Assembly (NCBI RefSeq): GCF_014635025.1
Contig: NZ_BMCE01000008.1
Location: forward strand, 1-54,727
DNA: 54,727 nucleotides
Source of the DNA: Fictibacillus barbaricus
GTDB taxonomy: Bacteria; Bacillota; Bacilli; Bacillales; Fictibacillaceae
Direction of reading: 5' to 3'
Shown: piece after piece, positions 28,437 through 36,261 of the stretch
Layout: every line of letters begins with the position of its first letter
Position numbering within the stretch: position 1 is the first letter of the stretch
Position numbers and translations under genes: made by a program
The notes under the pieces: generated by a model
What the model saw: only the letters and a program-made list of their open reading frames with translations
Told to the model about the DNA's origin: nothing
Databases searched by the model: none

Positions 28437-28457
28437 AAAATATTATTTGCTAAACAC

Positions 28458-28488
28458 TTAGAGCCTGCCGAATATAGGCAAGCTCTAA
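28458..28488 (+). terminator. Hairpin after the metallopeptidase gene
   Basis: TTAGAGC (28458-28464) and GCTCTAA (28482-28488) form the outer stem. The downstream T-tract is weak. Confidence 0.55.
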
Positions 28489-28495
28489 TTAAAAT

Positions 28496-28514
28496 GGGGT
28501 AACAGAAGGGTAAC
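28496..28514. promoter_or_regulatory. Candidate right arm-type integrase sites
   Basis: GGGGTAAC at 28496-28503 and GGGTAAC at 28508-28514 repeat the 11-bp-spaced GTAAC pair found near the left end. Confidence 0.5.
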
Positions 28515-28642
28515 GTAATACTGTAATTAATTATCATTTAATGTAAAAGATATTACTTCAAAGTGCTTTGGAATCGTTTTAATAACGCGTGTTTATCTTA
28601 TAATGTAGAATCTTGTTAAACATGTTACAAACCCATGGTTGT

Positions 28643-28686
28643 ATGGGCGGCATGATGTAATCATGAGCTCGAAAACCCTTTAACAA
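28643..28686. other. attR of element 1
   Basis: This is the second copy of the 29-bp groEL-end sequence, plus 14 further matching bases after one mismatch. The interval 28515-28642 upstream holds no gene; GTTAAACATGTTACAAA at 28615-28631 is shared with the third att-like site. Confidence 0.92.
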
Positions 28687-28696
28687 AGGGTTGGAT

Positions 28697-28759
28697 TTAG
28701 AGGTTTTCCATTAGTTCTTTAAACTTTTGGGAAGCCTCTTTTTTCATTTCTTTTGTAAC
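28697..28759 (-). pseudogene. Integrase C-terminal remnant
   Basis: The 20 codons VTKEMKKEASQKFKELMENL plus stop are identical in protein to the end of the intact integrase at 15774-16985. The DNA differs at a few positions. The homology stops abruptly upstream, so the rest of this integrase is deleted. Confidence 0.9.
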
Positions 28760-28841
28760 AACTACATAACGGTATGATAACTTTGCAAATAAGCTAAGAA
28801 ACGGATATAAAAATGGATGATACGGTAATGCTTGTTGATAG

Positions 28842-29006
28842 GTACTGCCAATGGCTCATTCACTTCGGGGATTGCACGAGATTATTTTATTGGGAGATTG
28901 GTCCGAACTGAAAATCCAATTATGGATTCTATTGATTTATCTTGTACTGGCAGCCGCTGTAACAATGGATAACAAACGTGTACAGCATACAAAAACATCA
29001 GTATAA
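28842..29006 (+). pseudogene. C-terminal remnant of a YhgE/Pip or ABC-2-like membrane protein
   Basis: An open frame with no start encodes LPMAHSLRGLHEIILLGDW, a hydrophobic helix (LWILLIYLVLAAAV) and a basic tail. This layout matches the last transmembrane segment of YhgE/Pip-type and ABC-2 permeases. An in-frame stop lies directly upstream. The family call is tentative; that it is a fragment is clearer. Confidence 0.5.
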
Positions 29007-29030
29007 AAAACAAATATAAAAGTTCATCAA

Positions 29031-29062
29031 GGGTACGGGTTAAATAAGCCCGTATTCTTTTT
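29031..29062 (+). terminator. Terminator before manR
   Basis: TACGGG and CCCGTA arms with an AT-rich loop, followed by TTCTTTTT. Confidence 0.75.
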
Positions 29063-29219
29063 AGGTGTTACTTTTTGCTGAGTAGATATAATAAGAAGAG
29101 TCTTCTTAAAGTTGTCTTCAATAAAATGAGTTTCTAGTAGACAGTTAATACATACTAATTGGTAATAAATTGTTAAAAGATAATGAACAAAGCAACTCAC
29201 AAAACAAGCAGGTGTAAGG

Positions 29220-31190
29220 ATGAATGATAGACAGAAAACAATTCTGCGTATTTTACTCACTCAAGCAGGTGAATTTTTGTTAGGACAGGATATAGCAGAA
29301 AAAGTAGGTTGTTCTGAAAAAACGGTTCGGAGTGACCTTAAAGTGATAGAAGAGTTCCTCAAACGGCGGTCGGATGCCAAAATTATTCGAAAGCCTGGTC
29401 TAGGAATATTTTTAGAAATTGATAAAGATGAAAAGGCACGATTATATAATGATTTGCATGTGACTAATGGTAGGGATATTCAGGAATCCGATGATGAAAG
29501 AGTCGTTCAGATTGCTTATCATTTGTTGATGAGTGTCAAACCACTGACTGCTCAAGATCTATCAAGCAGATACTTTGTTGCGAAATCGGCCATAAAAAAA
29601 GATTTAGATCTATTAGAAGTGTGGCTCAAAAAGTTTAATCTGACTCTTGTTACGAAACAAAAGGTCGGCTTACATGTAGAAGGATTTGAAAAAGACAAGA
29701 GGTCTGCTCTTTCTCGCTTATCTGAGCTGCTTGTACGTAAGGAGCCTGCCAACCTGTTTTTGAAGAAACAATTCTTGCCACATGAAGTTGATATGGTTAT
29801 ACATGAATTAAAAGAAATGCAGCAAAAACAACATATTTTTTTCACAGACGAAACGGTGGAAGGATTGACCGTTCATATTTTATTGATGATTAAGCGTTCA
29901 AAATTAAATCAGTCTATATCCACATCAAATATCGAAATAATGAAACTTAAAAATAAAAAAGAATATGCATGGGCAATAGAACTTCTCAAAAAATTAGAAA
30001 AATCTTTCTATATGCATTTTTCTGAAGCAGAGATTGCATATCTAGCATTACGGCTGCTAGGTGGAAAGGTTCGGTACAGCCAAAATACTGAAGGTCAAAA
30101 TATGGATGATCTTGCTGAAAATCATCCAGTACTTAACCACTTAGTAGAGAGTCTGATCGTAAATATGTCCGCGTTGTGCATGGTCGATTTTAAAGAAGAC
30201 GAAGTGTTAATGAATGGGTTGAAAGTTCATTTATATACAACATTAAACCGGCTGAAGTACGATCTCGCAGTGTCTAATCCCATGCTGAATGAAATAAAAA
30301 AATTATATCCTTATATGTTTGATATGATGATACATGTCCTTGAGGAAGTAGACGAGACCAAAGCACTTAACATTCCGGAAGAAGAAGCAGGATATTTAAC
30401 ACTGCACTTTCAAGCATCATTGGAGCGGCTTAAAAATAAAAAGACAAAAGTCAAAAATGTACTCATTGTCTGTCATATGGGGGTAGGGATGTCCCAGCTG
30501 CTGAGAACAAAGGTTGAACAAAGATTTCATCATGTCCATATAATGGATTGTGTGGCTAAAGCTGAATTGAATGTTTATTTAAAGAAACATAAGGTAGACG
30601 TCATTATAAGTACAACATCTCTCACGGATTTAAGAACTCCGCATATCGTTGTCTCACCTTTATTAGAAAATTCGGATGTGAATAGGCTAGAGGATTTCTT
30701 GAAAAAGCAAGATAACCCAGAAAAGAAAGGATTTAACGATTCCGTCCTTTTGAAATATACCACTCCTTTTTTAGTGTTTTTACACGAAAACACCACGAAC
30801 AAGTATGAATTAATAGAGAAACTAGCAGCCGCTCTCCATAAAAAAGAATATGTTGAAAAAGAATACACCCAAAATGCAATCGTTAGAGAAAAGATGTCAG
30901 CCACAACAATAGGGTCTGGAATAGCAATTCCACATGGGCATCCAAGTTTTGTTAAGCATTCATCAATTGCAGTGGCGACGCTTCAGCATCCGATTGAATG
31001 GGGTGCTGAAAAAGTATCGATTGTGTTAATGCTGGCAATCAAGAATGAAGATCGAGAAGGAACCCAACAATTATTTAGAGAAATTTCTTATATGAGCAGT
31101 CAACCTGAGATGATTCAAACGCTATTAAAAGAAAAAGATATACTAAGCTTTTTATCTCTTTATAAGCAGTTCATCAAACAAGGCCATTGA
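29220..31190 (+). CDS. manR: PRD-containing transcriptional activator of the mannose PTS (ManR-type)
   Basis: A 656-residue regulator with two N-terminal HTH domains (about 1-60 and 85-150; CSEKTVRSDLKVIEEFL marks the first) and two PTS-regulation domains (about 180-405). An EIIB-like domain has its Cys in VLIVCHMGVGMSQLL (about 415), and an EIIA-like domain has GIAIPHGHPS (about 570). In B. subtilis ManR, phosphorylation at these sites couples activation of manP to mannose uptake. RBS GTAAGG precedes the ATG. It is followed by manP with a terminator and a new promoter between them. Length and order match the family. Confidence 0.9.
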   Translation: MNDRQKTILRILLTQAGEFLLGQDIAEKVGCSEKTVRSDLKVIEEFLKRRSDAKIIRKPGLGIFLEIDKDEKARLYNDLHVTNGRDIQESDDERVVQIAYHLLMSVKPLTAQDLSSRYFVAKSAIKKDLDLLEVWLKKFNLTLVTKQKVGLHVEGFEKDKRSALSRLSELLVRKEPANLFLKKQFLPHEVDMVIHELKEMQQKQHIFFTDETVEGLTVHILLMIKRSKLNQSISTSNIEIMKLKNKKEYAWAIELLKKLEKSFYMHFSEAEIAYLALRLLGGKVRYSQNTEGQNMDDLAENHPVLNHLVESLIVNMSALCMVDFKEDEVLMNGLKVHLYTTLNRLKYDLAVSNPMLNEIKKLYPYMFDMMIHVLEEVDETKALNIPEEEAGYLTLHFQASLERLKNKKTKVKNVLIVCHMGVGMSQLLRTKVEQRFHHVHIMDCVAKAELNVYLKKHKVDVIISTTSLTDLRTPHIVVSPLLENSDVNRLEDFLKKQDNPEKKGFNDSVLLKYTTPFLVFLHENTTNKYELIEKLAAALHKKEYVEKEYTQNAIVREKMSATTIGSGIAIPHGHPSFVKHSSIAVATLQHPIEWGAEKVSIVLMLAIKNEDREGTQQLFREISYMSSQPEMIQTLLKEKDILSFLSLYKQFIKQGH

Positions 31191-31218
31191 GCCTTGTTTT
31201 TATATTAAAAATTCATTT

Positions 31219-31251
31219 TTCCGGAAGCTCCGGTAATAATCCGGATTTTTT
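31219..31251 (+). terminator. Terminator of manR
   Basis: TCCGGA arms enclose a loop and are followed by six T. Confidence 0.8.
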
Positions 31252-31268
31252 GTCGAGACTTTTAATTG

Positions 31269-31291
31269 TATAGTATGTGTAAGCGATTTCA
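31269..31291 (+). promoter_or_regulatory. manP -10 box and cre site for CcpA
   Basis: A TATAGT -10 (31269-31274) is followed by TGTAAGCGATTTCA (31278-31291), a full match to the cre consensus TGWAANCGNTNWCA at the likely start site. CcpA should therefore repress manP in glucose. No good -35 is seen, as expected for an activator-dependent promoter. Confidence 0.85.
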
Positions 31292-31315
31292 ATAAAGAGT
31301 TAGAGGAGAATCCAT

Positions 31316-33232
31316 ATGAAATTATTAGCTATAACATCTTGCCCAAATGGGATTGCTCATACGTATATGGCTGCCGAAAATCTTCAAAAAGCAGCTGATC
31401 GTTTAGGAGTTCAAATGAAAATTGAAACTCAAGGTTCTATAGGGGTAGAGAATGAGTTTTCGGAAAAAGACATTCAAGAAGCTGACGGTATAATCATCGC
31501 TGCTGATAAAACAGTAAACAAAGATCGATTTAACGGTAAAAAGCTGTTAGTTGTCGGTGTACAAGACGGGATAAGAAAACCTGAACAGCTTATTAAGAAA
31601 ATAATGAGCAAAGACGTATCTGTCTATCAATCGAACTCGGGCACTTCTTATGATAGTAAAATAGATAAAAAAGAAAATCCGATCTATCGTCATTTAATGA
31701 ATGGTGTCTCTTATATGATTCCTTTCATTGTCGTTGGCGGACTTTTAATCGCGATCGCACTTACTCTTGGGGGAGACAAAACACCAGGAGGCATCGTCAT
31801 ATCAGATGACTCGTTCTGGAAAAAGATCGAGATGATCGGTGGAGCGTCCTTCACGTTCATGATTCCGATACTAGCAGGATTCATCGCTTATAGTATCGCG
31901 GATCGCCCAGGGCTTGCGCCGGGTATAATCGGCGGTTATATAGCAGCAACCGGAAGCTTTTACGGAAGTGAAGCAGGCGCAGGCTTTCTAGGAGGAATCA
32001 TTGCCGGTTTCTTAGCCGGGTATGTTGCACTGGCGATTAAAAAGGTTAAAGTACCAAAAGCAATTCAACCGATTATGCCGATTATTATCATTCCTGTGTT
32101 ATCCTCGCTCATTGTAGGTCTGGCTTTTATCTTTGTTATTGGCGCACCTGTAGCTAAAGTGTTTGAGGTGCTTACAACATGGTTAGCTGGTATGCAAGGC
32201 AGCAGTTCATTGTTATTAGCGTTGATTTTAGGCGCAATGATTTCCTTTGATATGGGCGGACCGGTCAATAAGGTAGCTTTTCTCTTTGGTTCTGCCATGA
32301 TTGGGGAAGGAAACTATGAAATCATGGGACCTATTGCAGCAGCGATTTGTATCCCTCCTATCGGAATGGGTGTTGCTACGTTCTTGAGTAAAAGAAAATT
32401 CCGGCAGGCTGAACGAGAAGCAGGGAAAGCAGCTTTCACGATGGGGTTATTCGGAATTACAGAAGGTGCCATTCCTTTTGCTGCACAAGATCCATTGCGT
32501 GTTATCCCGAGTATCATGGTTGGTTCAATGACGGGTTCTGTTATTGCAATGCTTGGAAATGTAGGAGACAGAGTAGCTCACGGCGGACCAATCGTTGCCG
32601 TATTAGGAGCAGTAGATAATGTGTTGATGTTCTTTATTGCCGTAATAACAGGAGTTATTGTGACAGCGATCATGATTAACCTGCTCAAAAAAGATGTTGA
32701 GCCTGAAAACGAGACCGTAAATGAAGAGGAAACGAAAATTGTTCAACATGAAACATTCGAAAAAGAAAAAGAGATTCAGAAGCTTACTGACATCACATCC
32801 CTCGATCTAATTGATATCGATATAACGGGTGAAACGCGTGATAATGTAATCGATGAAATGATACAGAAATTTGACAATAACGGTTTGTTATCCTCTAAAG
32901 AGGCGTTTAAAAAAGCCATCTTGGATCGTGAGAATGAAAGTACGACGGGGATAGGGATGAATATTGCTATTCCGCATGGAAAATCCAATTCGGTCAAAAA
33001 ACCTGCTGTTGCCTTTGGAATAAAACCAGTAGGCGTTGAATGGAATAGTTTAGATGGTACAGCAGCCAAATTAATTTTTATGATTGCGGTTCCTAAACAA
33101 AGTGAAGGAAACGAGCATTTAAAGATTCTTCAAATGCTGTCGCGTAAACTAATGGATGAAACCTTTAGAGAACAATTATTAACAGTAAAAACAAAAGAAG
33201 AAGCGTACCACCTTTTAGATGAAATTAAATAA
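31316..33232 (+). CDS. manP: Mannose-specific PTS transporter, fused IIBCA
   Basis: A 638-residue fructose-family PTS permease that imports and phosphorylates mannose. The domain order is IIB (residues 1-100, phospho-Cys9 in AITSCPNGIAHTYMA), IIC (about 125-465, multiple helices, GGPVNKVAF and FGITEGAIPFAAQDPLR motifs) and IIA (about 490-635, phospho-His in IAIPHGKS). It closely resembles B. subtilis ManP in motif content. GAGGAG sets the ATG. No manA (mannose-6-phosphate isomerase) follows, so the product must enter glycolysis through an isomerase encoded elsewhere. Specificity for mannose over another hexose is inferred. Confidence 0.9.
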   Translation: MKLLAITSCPNGIAHTYMAAENLQKAADRLGVQMKIETQGSIGVENEFSEKDIQEADGIIIAADKTVNKDRFNGKKLLVVGVQDGIRKPEQLIKKIMSKDVSVYQSNSGTSYDSKIDKKENPIYRHLMNGVSYMIPFIVVGGLLIAIALTLGGDKTPGGIVISDDSFWKKIEMIGGASFTFMIPILAGFIAYSIADRPGLAPGIIGGYIAATGSFYGSEAGAGFLGGIIAGFLAGYVALAIKKVKVPKAIQPIMPIIIIPVLSSLIVGLAFIFVIGAPVAKVFEVLTTWLAGMQGSSSLLLALILGAMISFDMGGPVNKVAFLFGSAMIGEGNYEIMGPIAAAICIPPIGMGVATFLSKRKFRQAEREAGKAAFTMGLFGITEGAIPFAAQDPLRVIPSIMVGSMTGSVIAMLGNVGDRVAHGGPIVAVLGAVDNVLMFFIAVITGVIVTAIMINLLKKDVEPENETVNEEETKIVQHETFEKEKEIQKLTDITSLDLIDIDITGETRDNVIDEMIQKFDNNGLLSSKEAFKKAILDRENESTTGIGMNIAIPHGKSNSVKKPAVAFGIKPVGVEWNSLDGTAAKLIFMIAVPKQSEGNEHLKILQMLSRKLMDETFREQLLTVKTKEEAYHLLDEIK

Positions 33233-33246
33233 GAACCATTATTTAG

Positions 33247-33284
33247 AGGATACCGTAATTATAAGTGGTATCCTTATTTGTTTT
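33247..33284 (+). terminator. Terminator of manP
   Basis: AGGATACC (33247-33254) and GGTATCCT (33267-33274) form the stem, followed by a T-rich tract. Confidence 0.85.
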
Positions 33285-33367
33285 GCCATTAATTATCGTT
33301 ATAGATATTACAATAAGAAAACTAAAAAACTTATATAATGCGGTAAAATAAACTTTCGTAAACTAAT

Positions 33368-33415
33368 GTTAAACACGTTACAAATCGTTGGACTTACGGG
33401 CGGCATGATGAAATC
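33368..33415. other. Third, degenerate att-like site (right end of element 2)
   Basis: GGGCGGCATGATG (33398-33410) plus AAATC matches the att core with one change in 18 bp. GTTAAACACGTTACAAA starts exactly 30 bp before it, the same spacing as the matching 17-mer before attR (28615 to 28645). Confidence 0.8.
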
Positions 33416-33471
33416 TGCCCCTAAGTGAGAGTGAAATGCTAACATTTGGCTTACCTAGGAAACTATAAAAA

Positions 33472-33517
33472 AGGCTTCTCATAAGATGAACAAACTTGAG
33501 AGAAGCTTTTTTTTTTG
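33472..33517 (+). terminator. Strong terminator, possibly the original groESL terminator
   Basis: GCTTCTC-ATAAG and CTTG-AGAGAAGC form a long stem with a T-run of ten. It lies about 60 bp past the degenerate att site, where the pre-insertion groEL 3' flank should resume. Confidence 0.8.
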
Positions 33518-33627
33518 CTTGATGAGTTATTCAGATTAATCAACAAAGAGGTTCTTTTCAACAAGATATCTGATTTTGGGTTGTTTTTTTAAAGAGCCTT
33601 CATTGACAAGTTGATTGGAGTGCAAGA

Positions 33628-33729
33628 TGCGAGACTCCTGCGGGAGCAGCGGGACAGGTGAGACCCCACAGGCGCAAAGCGCCGAGAGGCTCACCGCACG
33701 CCCCGCGGAAAGCGAGCATCCTGAAACGG
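33628..33729. repeat. 102-bp structured Bacillaceae intergenic repeat, copy 1
   Basis: A GC-rich repeat beginning TGCGAGACTCCTGCGGGAGC and ending GCGAGCATCCTGAAACGG. It contains the GGTGAG/CTCACC stem with an inner GGCGC/GCGCC hairpin. Flanking GTTGATT (33610) and AATCAAC (33731) extend the pairing. Related sequences are common between genes of many Bacillaceae; their function is not known to me. The rest of 33520-33751 shows nothing coding. Confidence 0.85.
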
Positions 33730-33751
33730 AAATCAACCACTCCTAAGAATA

Positions 33752-34933
33752 TTACTTTTCTACTTTCTCCCCAAAAGCCTCTGGAATCATTGTAAAGCCT
33801 TCGATGACTGTATCTTCTTCCACTTCGATCATGAGGTAACGTTTACCGCTAAGATGAACTTGTTTGACGTACCTTAAATCTTGCGGACTAATAGAAATGT
33901 TAGCTATTTTTGTGTTAATTTTAATCGATTTTGAAGTATACTTCGGCACGATGCTGCTTGCTTTTATCTCATATTTGTCATCATCAATAACTTTTTGGAA
34001 GGCAGATTCTACCTTTTCCGCACTTATATCTTCAAGGCCGCTCATTTTTAAAACGCGTTCAACGTCCTTAGAATCTAATTTTGGGTGTTCTTCCTCTTCA
34101 TTTTCTTCAATCATACGGTTAATTTCTTCATACACATTTGAGAGAGTGGATGTATTTAATTGATCTCTTGTTACGTCTTTTAAAATTTCTTCAAAAACGA
34201 TTTTATCATCCTTTGCCGTCATCGTTTCTTCACCATTTAAAACGTTCTCTATGAATTGGTGATCAGGCTCGTGTACTTTTCCTGCTGCATATAAAATATG
34301 GTTAACATCTGCTGCATTATCGGTAAAACAAGGGAATAGAAATCCTCCGATCGGCGCATTGAGGTTGATAATGGGGTCAACAACAAAATTATATTTGAAT
34401 TCTTTTTCAACATAGTCAAAGAGCAGTTCTTTTTTTGGTTCTTGTGTATTGTTTATACTGCACAGAATAAAGGGGAAAGAGTAAACGGTATCTCGTTCAC
34501 TTTCCACAGCCTCTTCATTTCGGCGTTTCGTGGGCTTAAAATATTCTCCACGAATAAATGTAATGACAATATCCATCTCGTATTGTCGATTTAAAAGCAT
34601 TTTACCTACCATTTGGAGCATTCGCTCTTTCCAGTCTTCTACATCACTGCTGAGTAATCCTTGATGCAAAATGAGCTGACTGTTGTTTTCAGCATCCTTT
34701 TGAAACTTTAATTCAAAGAGCTTCTCATCTAAATTTCCGCCAAGCAGTTTTTTAAAGTTATTCATAAATAACTCTTGTTGGTCTGAGTCAAGCATTTCAA
34801 ATGGTTGACTCTGGTGATGATAAATATCACTTGATTCCTTCATAATATAGACATTAAAAATACTGGAGATTTTGAGTAAATCGTTATCTTTTTTAAATTG
34901 CTTTCGAATCTGTGCTATATCTTTTTTGTTCAT
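33752..34933 (-). CDS. DUF4317 family protein
   Basis: A 393-residue soluble protein of the DUF4317 family, whose function is unknown. The conserved N-terminus MNKKDIAQIRKQFKKDNDLL is clear, followed by QPFEMLDSDQQELFMNNFKK. An open frame extends 27 codons further upstream, but AGGAG at 34945-34949 and family similarity support the ATG at 34933. It is monocistronic, lying between two copies of the 102-bp repeat. The sequence offers no catalytic motif, signal peptide or membrane segment. Confidence 0.85.
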   Translation of the reverse strand: MNKKDIAQIRKQFKKDNDLLKISSIFNVYIMKESSDIYHHQSQPFEMLDSDQQELFMNNFKKLLGGNLDEKLFELKFQKDAENNSQLILHQGLLSSDVEDWKERMLQMVGKMLLNRQYEMDIVITFIRGEYFKPTKRRNEEAVESERDTVYSFPFILCSINNTQEPKKELLFDYVEKEFKYNFVVDPIINLNAPIGGFLFPCFTDNAADVNHILYAAGKVHEPDHQFIENVLNGEETMTAKDDKIVFEEILKDVTRDQLNTSTLSNVYEEINRMIEENEEEEHPKLDSKDVERVLKMSGLEDISAEKVESAFQKVIDDDKYEIKASSIVPKYTSKSIKINTKIANISISPQDLRYVKQVHLSGKRYLMIEVEEDTVIEGFTMIPEAFGEKVEK

Positions 34934-35138
34934 GCTTACATACACTCCTAAGTTGCCCTGATATGTAGAATTTGAGGGTAGAAAGTCTTTCCACCTTTGA
35001 GTTTGAAGTATCATTTATTTTAACATTTCGGCGAAGTGAAGTGTGATGAGAATTTTCTGCAGAGTCTTGGACAACCGAAATAACTTTAAAAGGTCTATCT
35101 TTTTTGGGAGGGACTTTTTGCTACTATTGAGCGGAAGG

Positions 35139-35240
35139 TGCGAGACTCCTGCGGGAGCAGCGGGACAGGTGAGACTTTAAATGCGCAGTTAGCTAGCTAG
35201 CTCACCTTACCCCTCGTGGAAAGCGAGCATCCTGAAGCGG
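35139..35240. repeat. 102-bp structured intergenic repeat, copy 2 (altered centre)
   Basis: It has the same length and nearly the same outer sequence as copy 1, and keeps GGTGAG/CTCACC. The inner part is replaced by AT-rich sequence with TTAGCTAGCTAGCT. It lies in the 35015-35358 gap between the DUF4317 gene and the ECF S-component gene. Confidence 0.85.
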
Positions 35241-35274
35241 TCATCAGCCACGAACTCATTTGCTTACATTTCCA

Positions 35275-35328
35275 CAAAAAAACACCCCATAAAGCAGTCT
35301 TTTTTCAAAGTAACTGCTCTAAAGGGTG
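35275..35328 (-). terminator. Terminator of the ECF S-component gene
   Basis: AGCAGT (35293) and ACTGCT (to 35318), with CACCC/GGGTG outside. On the minus strand it ends in a seven-base T-run. Confidence 0.8.
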
Positions 35329-35358
35329 CAATCGCTGCTAAATTAGCAACTCATATAT

Positions 35359-35883
35359 TTATAAAATTCTTTTCTTTATGCGTGCTACTAGCGGTACGAC
35401 TATGATACCAGCAATAACGACCTGTAAGACGTTTCCTGGGATTGATCCGAATGGCTGAATCCAGTTGCCGTAAAGGACAACTTCAGCAAAATAGTAGCCT
35501 ACAATTTTTATAATCATTGCGACTATAACGGCCATTGTGTATACGATCACTCGTTTGCCGGGGACTTTTTCAGATATAAGGCCGGCTACATAGCCCATTG
35601 CTCCTACGATAACGAAGGTAAACGGCGCCCACACTGTCCAACCGGAGATAAGATCAAATAAGCCCATTCCGAAGGCACCTGCAATGGCCCCTGTTTTTCT
35701 GCCGAAAACGAATGCAGCAATGAATAGAGGAACATTACCAAGATGGATGAGGCCTCCGTTACCCATGATTGGCAGCTTAAAGTTAATGAACATTGTTGCT
35801 ACAAGAGTCAATGCCACGAAAAGTGCATTGATGACTAATACTTTTGTTTTAGTTGTTTCTAAGGATGAGTATGTTGTATTCAC
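35359..35883 (-). CDS. ECF transporter S component (vitamin-binding membrane protein)
   Basis: A 174-residue integral membrane protein with about six helices, fitting the substrate-binding S component of group II energy-coupling-factor importers. ALFVALTLVATMFINFKLP and GGLIHLGNVPLF are typical of the PF07155-like ECF S family. FGRKTGAIAGAFGMGLFDLI follows. It would work with a shared EcfA-A'-T module encoded elsewhere. The GTG start has AGAGGT about six bases upstream, and a TATAAT -10 lies at 35921-35926 on the minus strand. The ligand cannot be told, and no riboswitch is visible upstream. Confidence 0.85.
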   Translation of the reverse strand: MNTTYSSLETTKTKVLVINALFVALTLVATMFINFKLPIMGNGGLIHLGNVPLFIAAFVFGRKTGAIAGAFGMGLFDLISGWTVWAPFTFVIVGAMGYVAGLISEKVPGKRVIVYTMAVIVAMIIKIVGYYFAEVVLYGNWIQPFGSIPGNVLQVVIAGIIVVPLVARIKKRIL

Positions 35884-36009
35884 AAAATTACCTCTTTCGT
35901 TTTTATCATATTAATAATCTATTATATCTGCCTTTCGCGCTTTAGAAAATAGTGAATCATCTTTTGCGTAAAGTGAGAACTGTTCACGTATGTAATTTAT
36001 TTGTTAAAA

Positions 36010-36045
36010 AAAGACTACTTCCAAATAATAAAGGAAGTAGTCTTT
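36010..36045. terminator. Bidirectional hairpin, related to the cstA terminator
   Basis: AAAGACTACTTCC (36010-36022) and GGAAGTAGTCTTT (36033-36045) form a 13-bp stem. The hairpin at 40733-40761 has nearly the same arms. Confidence 0.8.
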
Positions 36046-36105
36046 TGCTTGTTTTTTAAAGGGCTATTTAATCGAAGAAGCTTTTAATTGGATTTTTAGG
36101 GTTCG

Positions 36106-36120
36106 TATCGCTAGGCGATA
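36106..36120. promoter_or_regulatory. 15-bp palindrome site A (TATCGC-TAG-GCGATA)
   Basis: A perfect 6-3-6 palindrome. About 45 bp around it, including the following ATATAAC and CATATAAAT, are shared with the site at 40859. Confidence 0.85.
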
Positions 36121-36228
36121 TAACTTGCATATAAATTTTAAAACCTTCATATTGGACAAAAAAAGGTTTTATTTGCGCTGTATGTAAAAAGGGGCGTATT
36201 ATTGTACAGCCTGATATCGTAGCGCTTA

Positions 36229-36243
36229 TATCGTTACGCGATA
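36229..36243. promoter_or_regulatory. 15-bp palindrome site B (TATCGTTACGCGATA)
   Basis: The site ends four bases before the lytS Shine-Dalgarno, so a bound protein could block lytS expression. A further TATCG half-site lies at 36215. The rest of 35884-36261 shows no gene. Confidence 0.8.
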
Positions 36244-36261
36244 CAGAAGGAGGGGGTTAAA

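Larger units (their letters stand above)
28672..33415. mobile_element. Decayed second tandem element carrying manR-manP (element 2)
   Basis: The span begins at attR with an integrase tail in the same place and orientation as in element 1. It ends at a degraded att copy (33398-33415) preceded by right-end sequence also seen before attR. Inside are a broken membrane-protein gene and the intact mannose PTS genes. I infer an older relative of element 1, inserted first and now immobile. Confidence 0.65.
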
